Of a DNA stretch of 64,000 nucleotides, positions 45,865 through 58,094 are shown one piece after another. The position numbers were made by a program, and so were the translations under genes. The stretch is from contig CM049322.1 in NCBI GenBank assembly GCA_026874595.1, forward strand, positions 41,100,840 through 41,164,839. Reading direction: 5' to 3'. The notes beneath the pieces were generated by a model that was not told the origin of the DNA, ran no database searches, and saw only the letters and a list, made by a program, of their open reading frames with translations. Source of the DNA: Sipunculus nudus (Eukaryota; Annelida; Sipuncula; Golfingiida; Sipunculidae). The stretch's first letter is position 1, and every line of letters starts with the position of its first letter.

Positions 45865-47149
45865 ATATTTTGATGGATAATAACACCAAACAAAAGGTAT
45901 TCCAAATCCCGGTTCCAGTTTATCTTAGTTTACTTCGTGCAGGGAAAACACGACCCAGTAGTTTTTTTTATTCTACCACCTGCCTCTGCTGACGATAGTC
46001 ATGGCCTAAACTGCACCGCAATGGCCGTCTTCACTACTGTAACGATATCGCTGCAGCCAACCAAAGTAAACAATCTTTATAACGGCCCGGCCATGCACAT
46101 ATTCCAAGATGGTGTTCTGACGGATGTTCTGGGTTTGCTAAAATCGGGAATGCACATCATCTCAAATGGACTAATTAAAACAGTTTGTTTGCGACATCTG
46201 GATACACCGGTAAATGGTAAAAATTAGGTTTTCGAGTCGGCTATTTCGAGTCATGACGAAGCTGATCCCGAGGTGTTGCTGTGCGTTTAAACACAATTTA
46301 CCTGAGGCCAATGCAAAGACATACCACATCAGTATATTATTTGGCTTGATGCGTACGTGGGGCCCAAAATGGTTGGGTAAAAGGAGATTATTTTTTTAGA
46401 TCTCAAGCGTTTCGTGACAGCTTCGCATGTTAGTAAACCCTTAATCAAATAGATTAATCGTCTTTGAATTATTATAATGTACTCTGCATTTTACATAATT
46501 GCTCCTTGTGTAGTCTACAAGGAAAGTCAAACAATCAATCAATCACTTAAGGAGGTTAAGGAAAAAGTTCTGGCGTTACCTGGGATCGATCGGGAGATAT
46601 TGCGCTCAACAGAAATTACGGGATGGCTGCCTGGTAGCCATATTAGATTTATGACGATTTTGATCGATATACGATTGCGCACATCAAACATACGATCCAA
46701 TTAAAAAATAAAATAAAATTAAGTTAGATTATTCAAATCATTAATGGACTGAATTTACTTTGTATAAATTGTATTTCCCAACAGGTCCCCGTGGCAGATC
46801 TTTTCTGAACCGGTTACCCTGTATAAATACGTTTGAATAAATAAATAAAAATAACTTCGGACTAAACGCGCATAAAAGAGAGTGACGGACGGAAGAATTG
46901 GCGGAACAGATGATCATAACAGGGCACCTCCATAGCCTTACCCAAAACAAGATGCATATTGTTTTCAAACTAAATTTATATATAGCTTAGAATGGCAGGC
47001 CTGTCAAAGGTAAATGACCAAAAAAATAGAAAATGCTCCGGAAAAAAGAGTAGACTTCTCAGACATAAAGAGTTTAACAAAAGAATAAAATTAGCATCAA
47101 TTCCCCATTTAGTATCATAGACTGAATAAAGACGTACTCCGCATACCAC

Positions 47150-47155
<6 letters not shown>
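45865..47155. other. no supported gene
   Basis: The open frame at 45937-46227 has moderate G+C content and several possible splice sites but no recognisable domain. Otherwise nothing. Confidence 0.35.

Positions 47156-47207
<52 letters not shown>
47156..47207. repeat. (TA)n microsatellite
   Basis: About 26 TA units. Confidence 0.95.
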
Positions 47208-47212
<5 letters not shown>

Positions 47213-47952
47213 CATATATATCTCATCACATATACCGTTCCCAAAGTTAGAAACATGCATGGCGCACACCCCTTGCATGAAGATAAGGCTGTATTCCACA
47301 AGTTATGACACTTTCTTGACATTTGCACACAAACAATTGCGAAATGTCCCATTCTTGTTTTAATTGGACTGTTAAAGCAGGAGAAAAATAGTATATATTG
47401 GAATTCTTTCATGAACAAAAGAGGAAAAAATAGTGCTGCTGACAAAAAGAGTGAAAAAAAGAATAATTAGCGTCATTTTCAGAAATCCTAAAAAAAGGGA
47501 TGACTTTTAAAAAAAAAAAGTGATTTGGTAGGAAAGGATTTCGTCTTCCGCTGATTTCTGGGGATGGCCATTGCATGAATTGATGCAAGCACCTTGGCTG
47601 TTTGACTTGTTTGCCTAGCATGTGGTGTGACACCTGGACTCCACGTGTAGCCATGGCAACCGACAGGATTCCCCGAGGGCGTCGATGAAATCCATGTAAA
47701 CCCGTCAGTAGACTGATGGAACTCAAATAAGGATTGGTTGAAGAAAAACGTCTTCTTTGTTTTCTGGTTGTAATATCTGAAGCCAAGAATGTAAAAATCC
47801 AATGTAATAACATGATGTTTTTTTCCTCTTCACACCTGTATGCAACCTGTTCACACAATAATAAAGTTACTCAACATCAAAGGAACCGTTCCCGAATATT
47901 TTGTGAGCTGCAGGTGTGCATCGTTTAACTAGGGAATATTAGTGGCATGAAG
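47208..47952. other. no supported gene
   Basis: Two overlapping minus-strand frames (47409-47858, 47488-47802) are open, but neither shows a domain. Confidence 0.35.
47647..47660. promoter_or_regulatory. RFX X-box match
   Basis: GTAGCCATGGCAAC fits GTNRCC-N2-RGYAAC fully. X-boxes near promoters bind RFX factors and mark many cilia genes, but no gene start is seen beside this one, so it may be chance. Confidence 0.3.
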
Positions 47953-50900
47953 GTCCTAGCGGGGTGGTCGTGTTATATGAGTGGTCGTCCTAACGGGATG
48001 GTCGTGTAACCGGTGTGGTCATCCTAGCGGGTTGGTCGTGAAACTGGAGTGGTCATCCTGGCGGGATGGTCGTGTAAGGGGAGTGGACGTCCTTTCGGGG
48101 TGGTCGTGTAACATAATGGTCAGCCTAGCGGGATGGTCGTGTTATATGAGTGGTCATCCTAACGGGGTGGTCGTGTAACCCATGTGGTCATCCTAGCGGG
48201 TTGGTCGTGAGCCTGGAGTGGTCATCTTGGCGGGATGGTCGTGTAAGGGGAATGGACGTCCTTTCGGGGTGGTCGTGTAACCCATGTGGTCACCCTGGCG
48301 GGTTGGTCGTGAGCCTGGAGTGGTCATCCTGGCGGGATGGTCGTGTAAGGGGAATGGACGTCCTTGCGGGGTGGTCGTGTTTAATGAGTGGTCGTCCTAA
48401 CGGGGTGTTCGTGTAACCGGTGTGGTCATCAGAGCGGGGTGGTCGTGAAACTGGAGTGGCCATCCTGGCGGGATAATCGTGTAAGGGGAGAGGACGTCCT
48501 TTCGGGGTGGTCGTGTAACATATAGGTCGTCCTAACGGGTTGTTCGTGCATCCGGAGTTGTCATCCTAGCGGGATGGTCGTGAAACTGGAGTAGTAATCC
48601 TGGCGGGATGGTCATGTAAGGGCAGTGGACGTCCTTTAGGGGTGGTCGTGTAACAAAATGGTCGGCCTAGCGGGATGGTCGTGTTATATGAGTGGTCCTC
48701 CTAATGGGGTGGTCGTGTAACCGGAGTGGTCTTCCTAGCGGGGTGGTCGTGTAACTGGAGTGGTCATCCTGGCGGGATGGTCGTGTAAGGGGAGTGGACG
48801 TCCTTTCGGGGTGGTCGTGTAACATAGTGGTCGGCCTAGCGGGAAAGTCGTGTTATATGAGTGGTCGTCCTAACCGGATGTTCGTGTAACCAGAGTGGTC
48901 ATCCTAGCGAGGTGGTCGTGAAACTTGAGTGGCCATCCTGGCGGGATGGTCGTGTTAGAAGAGAGGACGTCCTTTCGGGGTGGTCGTGTAACTGGAGTGG
49001 TCATCCTGGCGGGAAGGTGGTGTAAGGGGAGTGGTCGTCCTAACTGGGTGTTCGTGTAAGCGGAGTGGTCTTCCTAGCGGGGTGGCCGTGTAACTGGAGT
49101 GGTCATCCCAGCGCGATGGTCGTTTAAGGGGAGTGGACGTCCTTATTGGGTGGTCGTGTTACATAGTGGTCGGTCTAGCGGGATGGTCGTGTTATGAGGG
49201 GTCGTCCTAATGGAGTGTCCGTGAAACCGGAGTGGTCTTCCTAGCGGGGTGGTCGTGAAACTGGAGTAGTCATTCTGGCGGGTGGTCGTGTAAGGGAAAC
49301 GGACGTCCTTGCGGGGTGGTCGTGTTACATAGTGGTCGGCCTAGCGGGATGGTTGTGTTATGAGTAGTCGTCCTAATGGGGTGGTAGTGTAACCGGAGTG
49401 GTCATCCTGGCGGGATGTTTGTGAAACTGGAGTAGTCATCCTGGCGGGATGGTCGTGTAAGGGGAATAAACGACATTGCTGGGTGGTCGTGTAACATAGT
49501 GGTCATCCTAGTGGGATGGTCGTGTAAGGGGAGTGGACGTTCTTGCGGGCTGGTCGTGTAACATAGTGGTCATCCTGGCGGGATGGTCGTGTTATATGAG
49601 TGGTCGTCCTAATTGGGTATCCGTGTAACCGGAGTGGTCTTCCTAGCGGGGTGGTCGTGTAACTGGAGTGGTCGTCCTAATGGGGTATCCGTGTAACCGG
49701 AGTGGTCATCCTAGTGGGGTGGTCGTGAAACTGGAGTGGTCACCCTGGCGGGATGGTCGTGTAAGGGGAGTGGACGTCCTTACGGGGTGGTCGTGTAACA
49801 TAGTGGTCGGCCTAGCGGGATGGTCGTGTTATATGAGTGGTCGTCCTAATTGGGTATCCGTGTAACCGGAGTGGTCTTCCTAGCGGAGTGGTCGTGTAAC
49901 TGGAGTGGTCGTCCTAATGGGGTATCCGTGTAACCGGAGTGGTCTTACTAGCGGGGTGGTCGTGTGACTGGAGTGGTCATCCTGGCGGGATGGTGTTGTA
50001 AGGGGAGTTGACGTCCTTACGGGATGGTCGTGTAACTGGAGTGGTCATCCTGGCGGGATTGTCGTGTAAGGGGAGTGGACGTCCTTACGGGTTGGTCGTG
50101 TTTACGAGTGGTCGGCCTTGCGGGATGGTGGTTTTATATGAGTGGTCGTCCTAACAGGGTGGTCGTGTAACCGGAGTGGTTATCCTGGCGGGATGGTCGT
50201 GTAAGGGGAGTTGACGTACTTGCGGGGTACGAGGTCGTGTAAATGGAGTGGTCTTCTTAGCGGGGTGGTCGTGTTAATGGAGTGGTCTTCCTGGCGGGAT
50301 GGTGTTGTAAGGGGAGAGGACGTCCTTACGGGGTGGTCGTGTTTACGAGTGGTCGGCCTATCGGGATAGTGGTTTTATATGAGTGGCAGTCCTAACGGGG
50401 TGTTCATGTAACCGGAGTGGTCTTCCTAGCGGAGTGGTCGTGTAACTGGAGTGGTCATCCTGGCGGGATGGTCGTGTAAGGAGAGTGGACGTCCTTACGG
50501 GGTGGTCGTGTAACATAGCGGTCGGCCTAGCGGGATGGTCGTGTTATGAGTGGTCGTCCTAATGGGGTGTCCGTGTTACATAGTGATCGGCCTAGCGGGA
50601 TGGTCGTTTTATATGAGTGGTAATCCTAACGGGGTGGTCGTGTAAGGGGTGTGGACGTCCTTGCGGGTCACATGGTCGTGTAAATGGAGTGGTCGTCCTA
50701 GCGGGGTGGTCGAGTAAATTGAGTGATCGGCCTAGCTTGGTGGTCGTGTTATATGAGTGGTCGACCTAGCGTTAAGGTCGTGTTACATATGGGTCGGCCT
50801 AGCGGGATGTTCGTGTTATATGAATGGTTGTCCTAACGGGGTGGTCGTGTAACCGGAGTGGTCATCCTAGCGGTGTGGTCGTGTTTCTGGAGTGGTCGTC

Positions 50901-51763
50901 CTGGTTGGATGGTTGTGTAACACAGTGGTCTTCCTGGCGGGGTGGGTGTGTAATACAGTGGTCATCCTGGCGGTGAGATCTTGTAACACTATTGGTCGTT
51001 GTCCCAGCGAGGTGGTCGTGTAACACAGTGGTCGTCCTGGCGGGTTGGTTGTGTGATACAGTGGTCATCCTAACGGGGTAGTCGTTCAACCGGAGTGGTC
51101 GACCTCGCGGAGTGGTCGTGGAACACAGTGGTTGTCCTTGCGGGGTACGTGGTCGTGTTAATGGTGGGTCGTCCTAGCGGGGTGGTCGTGTAAATAGAGT
51201 GGTCGTCCTAGCGGGATGGTCGTGTTACATAGTGGTCGGCCTAGCGGGATTGTCGTGTTATATGAGTGGTAGTCCTAACGGGGTGGTCGTGTAACCGGAG
51301 TGGTCATTCTGGCGGGTTGATCGTGTAACTGGAGTGGTCGTCCTAGTTGGATGGTTGTGTAACATAGTGGTCGGCATAGTGGGATGGTCGTGTATATGAG
51401 TGGTCGTCCTAACGGGATGGTCGTGTAACCGGAGTGGTCATCCCAGCGTGGTGGTCGTGTAACTGGAGTGGTCGTCCCCACGGAGTGGTCGTGAAACACA
51501 GTGGTTGTATTAGCGGGGTACGTGGTCGTGTAACACTATTGGTCGTCCTAGCGAGGTGGTCGTGTAACACAGTGGTCGTTTTAGGGAGGTGGTCGTGTAA
51601 CAGAGTAGTCGTCCTAACTGAGCGGTCGTGTAACTGCATGGAGTTGTCGTTCCAGTAGGTGGCCGTGTAACTGAAGAGTTGTCCTAGCGGGGTGGTTATG
51701 AATCTGTAGTGTTCATCCTAGGAGGGTGGCCGTGTAACTGGAGTGATGGTCCTCGCGAAGTCA
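47953..51763 (+). repeat. 3.8-kb minisatellite, 34-bp monomers with a 169-bp higher-order unit
   Basis: The monomer is two related 17-mers, GTGGTCGTCCTAGCGGG and GTGGTCGTGTAACTGGA, about 112 copies in all. Five monomers ending TTATATGA, AACCGGA, AAACTGGA, AAGGGGA and AACATA make a higher-order unit; TGTTATATGA recurs at 47971, 48140, 48682 and 48851, and 169 bp separates the first pair and the last pair. After about 50850 the order breaks up into ACACAGTGG-type monomers. The plus strand is strongly G/T rich. Open frames on either strand are not genes because 34 is not a multiple of three. Confidence 0.95.
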
Positions 51764-52055
51764 TTCTTTAGAATAGCTAATACTTTACATTTATTTTAAT
51801 AGTATGTAATAATAAACTTTATTTAATTTACATGTATGGTACAACTTGTTATAACAACTTATAGGAGCCACTCTCCCCAGGGTGGGATGTACTCGCTCTC
51901 GGTAGCATTTATAATATTCATCGTTCATTAGAGAAAAAATAATGATGCAGGCTCAATTATGTTGAAAGTGAGAAATGTGAAAATCCACATCTTGCGTATA
52001 TCCTTGACTCAGGGTGGGCCATAACATGAGGTTTTATGTATACGTGTTTTTATCA

Positions 52056-52230
52056 GGCTTATACTTGTTGGGCAAAACAGCATCTAACAGTTCACTGCCG
52101 CCAGCTGAAACATGTCCTCGGTAAGACACACTGGGAAGGAGAGCCTGAAATTCAGCTCTGTCGGGATAAATCAGATTTTATGAACCTCCTAAATCAGCCT
52201 GTTGTATTAACCTTGGGACAACCTGCCTGA
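52056..52230 (+). CDS. weak candidate terminal exon
   Basis: TATACGTGTTTTTATCAG is a plausible acceptor ending at 52055, and the frame runs about 57 codons to TGA at 52228-52230 with about 49% G+C, well above the flanks. The peptide has AYTCWAKQHL, three cysteines in the first 30 residues and no recognised domain. A donor-like GTAAGA at 52120 could end it earlier. It does not match the phase of the exon at 32423-32472 (that would hit a stop). No other partner exon is known. Confidence 0.2.
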
Positions 52231-52630
52231 TTATTTCCCTCAATAATCAATATACAATATAGACATGTCAGTCCACTGCGAGAGGAGGGGATTTATAACT
52301 TTTCATAACATGGTGCATATTTAATCTAGAATAGTGAAATCGGTTTAAAACTTGCATGGTTAAAATTTTGCGATATATATATATATATATACATGAGATA
52401 TAAACAGGTTGAGACATTGAGTCGCTGCTCAGCGTTTCACGTCGATGTTTAAGTTAACGTCTAGTAACTTTGGCTTAACAAACGGGCCCAGCTGTTCCTG
52501 TTCATGTAGCACGGTTTTGTTGCTTTGAGGAGTGGCGACATTTCGAAATAAACTCATTGCGTTAGTTCAGATTAATCTGTATTATATCTTGTGTGTATAT
52601 ATTTATATATACAATGTATATATATACACA
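52231..52630. other. no recognisable feature
   Basis: Short TA tract at 52374-52391. Otherwise nothing. Confidence 0.4.
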
Positions 52631-52801
52631 CAATGGAAACCCACAATAGCGACTACCTTTGGGACTGACCAAAGTGGTCGTTATTTGGGGGTGTTCGATT
52701 TGTGAAAATCTAAGTTACCTGGATCATATATTAGGTACCAGGAAAGATGGTCGTAATTGTGAGGGTGGTCCCCATTGTGGGGATGGTCGCAAGGCGGGGT
52801 T

Positions 52802-52807
<6 letters not shown>
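52631..52807 (+). mobile_element. 177-bp TA-flanked MITE, copy 3
   Basis: Starts CAATGGAAACCCACAATAG and ends GCGGGGTTTAACTA, the same length as copies 1 and 2, with TTGGGACTGACCAAAGTGG and GTTACCTGGATCATATA inside. A (TA)n tract follows directly. Confidence 0.8.

Positions 52808-52850
<43 letters not shown>
52804..52850. repeat. (TA)n microsatellite
   Basis: About 23 TA units. Confidence 0.95.
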
Positions 52851-52853
<3 letters not shown>

Positions 52854-53655
52854 AAGTTTTTATATAATGTTAATAAAGCATATTTTAAACTGGTTGATTA
52901 ATGATTACTGTATGGCTGTACTACTAAAACTGCTCACGTTCTGGACCTTTCGGTGATCAAGTAAAATAAATAGACGGACACCTGACTTCCAGACGCAAGT
53001 TTTAAGAAAATAGCCTGAGGCCTAGACGTACAGCTGCCTGACGCGGGCTTAATGGGTCTCTTGAAAGCCTCGGCCTGATAAACAGGGCTGGCCGCTTACA
53101 GCAAGACAAAAAGTATAATATAGCTGATAAGTATTTATGTATCCGAAAGCAGGGAAAGGCTGATATATGGTTACAGGTACATTAATATTGGTGTAAAAAC
53201 CCACGACATGTGTCTCCGGGAACAATTCTGTGGCCTCCACTTTAAATAAATCACGAACCAGAAGTCGTTCTGTAGAGCGCATTTCCCTCCGTTTTGGCCC
53301 AACCTTTGTGACGATAGTTCATTTCCATGAAATATATATATTTCAATATATGTAAAATATATATGTCCCGGACAAATCCTGTCCTACATTTTTTATTCCA
53401 TTTTGTTTACTTTTCATTTCAAAATCCTACCTTCACGATATTATTATTTCCCTCTGGATAACCCAAGTCATTTGCATACTTTGTTTACTTAATACCAGTT
53501 TTTCCTTTCCCGGGGAGAATATAAAAATGAATGCTATTGGCACAAAGTGCGATTTTTTATCACAGGTAGCGAGTCCTCTATTTCCCCTTTTTTGTGATAA
53601 ATTTATACTTTCTAAATTAAGAATATAGATCTAATAGAAGGCACAAAAAGTTTAT
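52851..53655. other. no recognisable feature
   Basis: No exon or repeat is supported. Confidence 0.4.
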
Positions 53656-53656
53656 A

Positions 53657-53705
<49 letters not shown>
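53656..53705. repeat. (TA)n microsatellite
   Basis: About 24 TA units. Confidence 0.95.
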
Positions 53706-53715
<10 letters not shown>

Positions 53716-54258
53716 TGCAGCAGAGACTTATTATATTTGGCAGCGAATGGGGGTCCATTTTTAACATCATCTTTCTGTTACCATGGAGAATTGCTCCACC
53801 ACGTTTCATTCAGCAGGAAAAAAACATACACTCAGGAGGATGTCGAACACATACCTTCACTTGCATCAGCCTTTCCACATTTAACCGTATATTTTTTCCC
53901 CCCTTAAGGACAGTCTTTCTTCTTATTTCCAAGTAGACCATTTTAAAACTGTCAGAGAAATCACAAATGATGTATATTTCACCGCTATGTTTGTATAATT
54001 CACACCAAAGAAGAAACTGACATTATTTGTTATATTCTGTACTGACGCTTCCGGAGCAGTAAACCATTCAATACGTCTAGTGTTTTTAATAACCATACAC
54101 TAGAGCCCTCTTTTCAGACAGCTCTCTGTAGATTCCACTGATAATTGCATATTTGTCTAACCTATACAGTTTTGATCATGGAATGGTTTGCCTAAAGCTA
54201 GGATCCTATTCCAATTTCTCCAAAAAAATGATATTTTGACACTTTTTATGCACATTTT

Positions 54259-54262
<4 letters not shown>
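53706..54262. other. no recognisable feature
   Basis: Nothing supported. Confidence 0.4.

Positions 54263-54314
<52 letters not shown>
54263..54314. repeat. (TA)n microsatellite
   Basis: About 26 TA units. Confidence 0.95.
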
Positions 54315-54317
<3 letters not shown>

Positions 54318-54527
54318 ACTATGAAGTAAGAAAGCCATGTACAATATGGTGAAACATACCATTGCTGCATATCTCTCTACACAGATCTTATTTTGATTTT
54401 TTTTTTTGGGGGGGGGGGGGTTGAACAGCCTTCATTGTTTAATTCATTTGTTTAATCTTAACTGGTATTTGATTAGTTCACTTTTTAAAAACACCTGTCA
54501 TATGTGAGAAACAAGCTTAACCTGTAT

Positions 54528-54660
54528 GTGCAACTGCAGAATTCCATTTTGATGTTAGACTAAGTGACAGGACGGCAGCACACTCTTCTGGACATTTACA
54601 TCCTGGTGTTATCCAGGCCAGGTATCTACCGCACCATAAAACCGAGGTACTCGTAAAGTT
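54528..54660 (-). mobile_element. tRNA-derived SINE, copy 4 (old fragment)
   Basis: CTGCAGAATTCCATTTTGATG, CTAAGTGACAGGACGG and CTGGTGTTATCCAGGCCAGG correspond to the 3' half of the SINE in reverse. It is more diverged than copies 1-3. Confidence 0.6.
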
Positions 54661-55489
54661 TTGCACTTGGGACTGACCGTCCTCATTATAGCACACGCGA
54701 TTATTGAACCAGGATTCGGGTAATATTTTGGTAAAGACGATTCAGAATATTGGCAGAGGTATATATGAAGTCTTTGACTGCTCTCTAGTTATGATAAATT
54801 TCGCTTACTCTTGGATTTAAACGGGTTGAAACAGTTTTGTTTGAAAGGCAAGCGACTCTATTGTGTATGTGGATTCAGAGAGTAGCAGTGAGGCGGGTAC
54901 ATCCTGAAAAATGTTTAATGAAACCAAACACAGTAAAAAAATATATAATCACCAGTTTGGATCCAATAAACGCTATAGATGTGCATACTTGACCATTAAT
55001 TTGATCTTTTTTTAGATTTTCTTTCCGGCTGGGTTAGAGGTTCTTTTGATTTTCAATAGGTTATTTATAGAATAACGTTTTGTCAAGTGCAACGAAGAGA
55101 GGTATTTTTAAATATTTCATCGTTCAGTGATAGACGGTGGACCATCCCGGGGCCTCGTCTTGCGTACTCAACACAAACACTTACTATCCTCCCGGGGTAC
55201 TGGTTTGATTTGGGGTGTTTGGTGGATATCTATATATACGAACAGGGTATTTGCTCTTGTACAGTTGTACAAATAACACAGAGGAACAAAGCGTCACGGG
55301 GCCGGCAGGGGCGGTTGATTTATCAACTGTAGTGGTATCGTTGATGCAAGCATTGGGACTTAGTTGTTGGCAGATGTACACAAGAATAACTGGTCGTGTT
55401 TCAAAAGTTCACTTCACCCATCTTTTATGTGTACTTTATATACCAGTATACTGGATATGTTTTTCTCTCCCCCCCCCTCTCCCCCCCCC
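54661..55489. other. no recognisable feature
   Basis: Open frames here lack domains or splice context. Confidence 0.4.
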
Positions 55490-55715
55490 CTTCTCTGTCT
55501 CTCTCTCTTTAACATTCATCTTTTTTTGTCTCTCTCTGTCTGTCTGTCTGTCTCTGTCTGTCTATCTGTCTCTGTCTCTCTGTCTCTCTCTCTGTCTCTC
55601 TGTCTCTCTGTCTCTCTCTCTTATACATTCATCTTTTTCACTTTTTCACTTCCCTTGTCTCTGTCTGTCTGTCTGTCTGTCTGTCTCACTCTCTCTCTCT
55701 CTCTTATACATTCAT
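55490..55715. repeat. (CT)n / (GTCT)n tracts
   Basis: Three CT/GTCT blocks separated by near-identical spacers of ACATTCATCTTTTT type. Confidence 0.9.
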
Positions 55716-55937
55716 TTTTTTCACTTTATATTTCATTTAGACCATCAACACACACAAACATACACATTTGTGCCGATAATATTATATTATTATGTTTGCT
55801 GACAAAAAAAATGTATTTTAGGATTGTAGGTTAGATGAGACCAATATGCAGTGATCATGTCCCCTTTAACCCTGCACAAATTACTGTTGAGATGGTTTCT
55901 AATTAAGAATAAACTTCAGGTGCTCCTTACAGACTTT

Positions 55938-56231
55938 TAGATGTGTGTGTACCATGGTAGAACCGATATAATCAGAACACAAGTAATTTAATGTCAGATA
56001 ACTTAAGGAGATTGAAATATATAGAAAAGATTGAGCATTTAATAGCAAAATAGAAATTTAAAATTACTGTACATTAGGAAAAATAGCCAAATAAGGGGGA
56101 AGCATATCAGATAATAATAATAATAATAACAATAATAATATGTATAATAATAAAAATAATAATAATGTAAATAATAATAATTATAAAAAAAATAATAATA
56201 TAAATAATAATAATAATAACATAAAAATAAT

Positions 56232-56267
<36 letters not shown>

Positions 56268-56290
56268 TATTATTATTATCATTATATTAG
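55938..56290. repeat. duplicated segment ending in (AAT)n, copy 1
   Basis: ATGGTAGAACCGATATAATC, AATTTAATGTCAGATA, AGAAAAGATTGAGCATTT and AAGCATATCAGATAATAAT recur 490 bp on. The end has (ATA)n followed by (TTA)n, which can fold on itself. Confidence 0.85.
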
Positions 56291-56429
56291 ATACATACAT
56301 ATATAGCATTTTATATATTATTTTATATATTATCTATCTATATAATTATAATAATATTGATATACGAACAGTTGTTTGGGAAAGTCGAAAATATTCTGAT
56401 ACAATGAGATACAACGATATCTTACATTT

Positions 56430-56584
56430 GCATGTGTGTTTACTATGGTAGAACGGAATATAATCAGAACACAAGTAATTTAATGTCAGATATCTAAGGA
56501 GATGAAAATATATAGAAAAGATTGAGCATTTATATAGCTAAAAAGGGACAAATTAAGGGAAAAGCATATCGGATAATAATAATG

Positions 56585-56620
<36 letters not shown>

Positions 56621-56669
56621 TACATATAATAATAATAACAATATCAATAATAATATACAAATAATAACA

Positions 56670-56714
<45 letters not shown>

Positions 56715-56750
56715 TATTATTATTATTTTATTATTATTATTATTATTACA
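56430..56750. repeat. duplicated segment ending in (AAT)n, copy 2
   Basis: The same order of phrases as copy 1 and the same switch from (ATA)n to (TTA)n at 56712. Confidence 0.85.
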
Positions 56751-57426
56751 TCATATATGGCCAGTGAACAATAATCAGCGGACCACAGACATGATTATAT
56801 AATTAGACTTGCCGGTTATACAGCAAGAATGTCGTGTGATGGGACGCTCGGGTCCAGAGAAGGAAGCATTCAGAAGAAACATTTAACCTTGTATATACAC
56901 CAGGACATGCTAAAGCCCTAAGCTGTGACTCCGATAGCTGGTAGTTTGAAAAGCGGTCTGTGTACATTTTGATTCTTTTTCCTTGAAGCAAACACAAGAA
57001 GTCACGATTATTCCTTCAGAAGGTAAACAGCTACTTGACATTGATCTGCTGGGTCGTATATTGCTGAGACCTGTGTTGTAACATCGGGCAGGAAAGCTCC
57101 CCGGAGGAGCGAAACTCATTACGGCCACGGCGCGCTTCTATTAATTATTTACCGCTAAAAGACTCGAGGTCTTTTCTAATACGTTCCCAGCCTCATGGCA
57201 TTTTTAGGCCTGTATCCTGTCCTATTTTCCTCCGAGGAGCTGTAAGTAACATGAAATTATACCTTTCAAAGAAGCCTGCAGAACAATTTCTAAATGCTCG
57301 ATCCTGTTAGAAAACTTGGTTTCTCTGTGGCTCAATAACAATATATTTTTGAACGACCAATCAGTACCGCCTTGTCAAAGGGTAAAGTAGGCAATACCTC
57401 AAGAAGCCATGAATACACCACTCAGT
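56751..57426. other. no recognisable feature
   Basis: Nothing supported. Confidence 0.4.
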
Positions 57427-57930
57427 AGGCATTTATACGGGGATAGTACGGGGGAATGTATTGCAAAGGTCAACCATCCTGTTTCATTGATATCGTGGTA
57501 AACAACCGATAATCTTATCATTATTCTATGAATGATGATTTAAGATAAGAGAATACATGTGAACTCACAACCAAACTGAAAATCCGTCTATTTGAAAATC
57601 AGACATTTTCTGTATCGCATACAAGATGGTTATCGTCAAGTAACCCTTGCGGGCCATGCTTGTGTACATGCGGTCAAAAATTCAAACAAAAGGATTTATT
57701 ATAATGCTGAGCTAAAACGATATATTTGTGGCATATGGTAGGTGGTGTTAGAAAGTGTACTAAAACAGTTAACGATTGGTATGGTTAATATTAAACGACA
57801 TCCTACTTGTAGGTTACTTAAAAAGTAACATAAATATTGGCAATCTCACTGAGAGTTATGGTGCGGTCCTCGATGCAAAATGTAAAGGCACTCTGACGCT
57901 TGTAATGTGAGAGTGCAAAAATGGCGCTAA
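57427..57930 (+). repeat. family 2 dispersed repeat, copy 4
   Basis: GTAGGCATTTATACGG, GGGGGAATGTATTGCAAAGG, TTGATATCGTGGTAAACAAC, AATACATGTGAACTCACAAC, GTTAACGATTGGTATGG and GGCACTCTGACGC. Confidence 0.7.
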
Positions 57931-58094
57931 ACTTCAAGACATGTGATGCTCAAAAATCTCCCCAGTAGAATGAGGATCGGGTTATATAAGGTCGTCTCGA
58001 AAACATACCTGTGCTACTGTATCGCTTAATGATAACTAAGTATTAATTTTGCTAATTGCCACTCCAAATTTCAATCCTTTAAAAGAAATCAAGG

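Noticed and set aside
45937-46227. A coding exon of 96 residues
   Set aside because: Composition is mildly gene-like, but there is no domain, and the possible splice sites do not give a consistent phase with any other exon.
47409-47858. A 149-residue minus-strand gene
   Set aside because: Low-complexity F-rich ends, no domain, and an overlapping frame is equally open.
47981-51658. Many 60-90-residue frames on both strands of the 3.8-kb array
   Set aside because: The 34-bp period is not a multiple of three, and the frames change at every unit, so no repeat protein is encoded.
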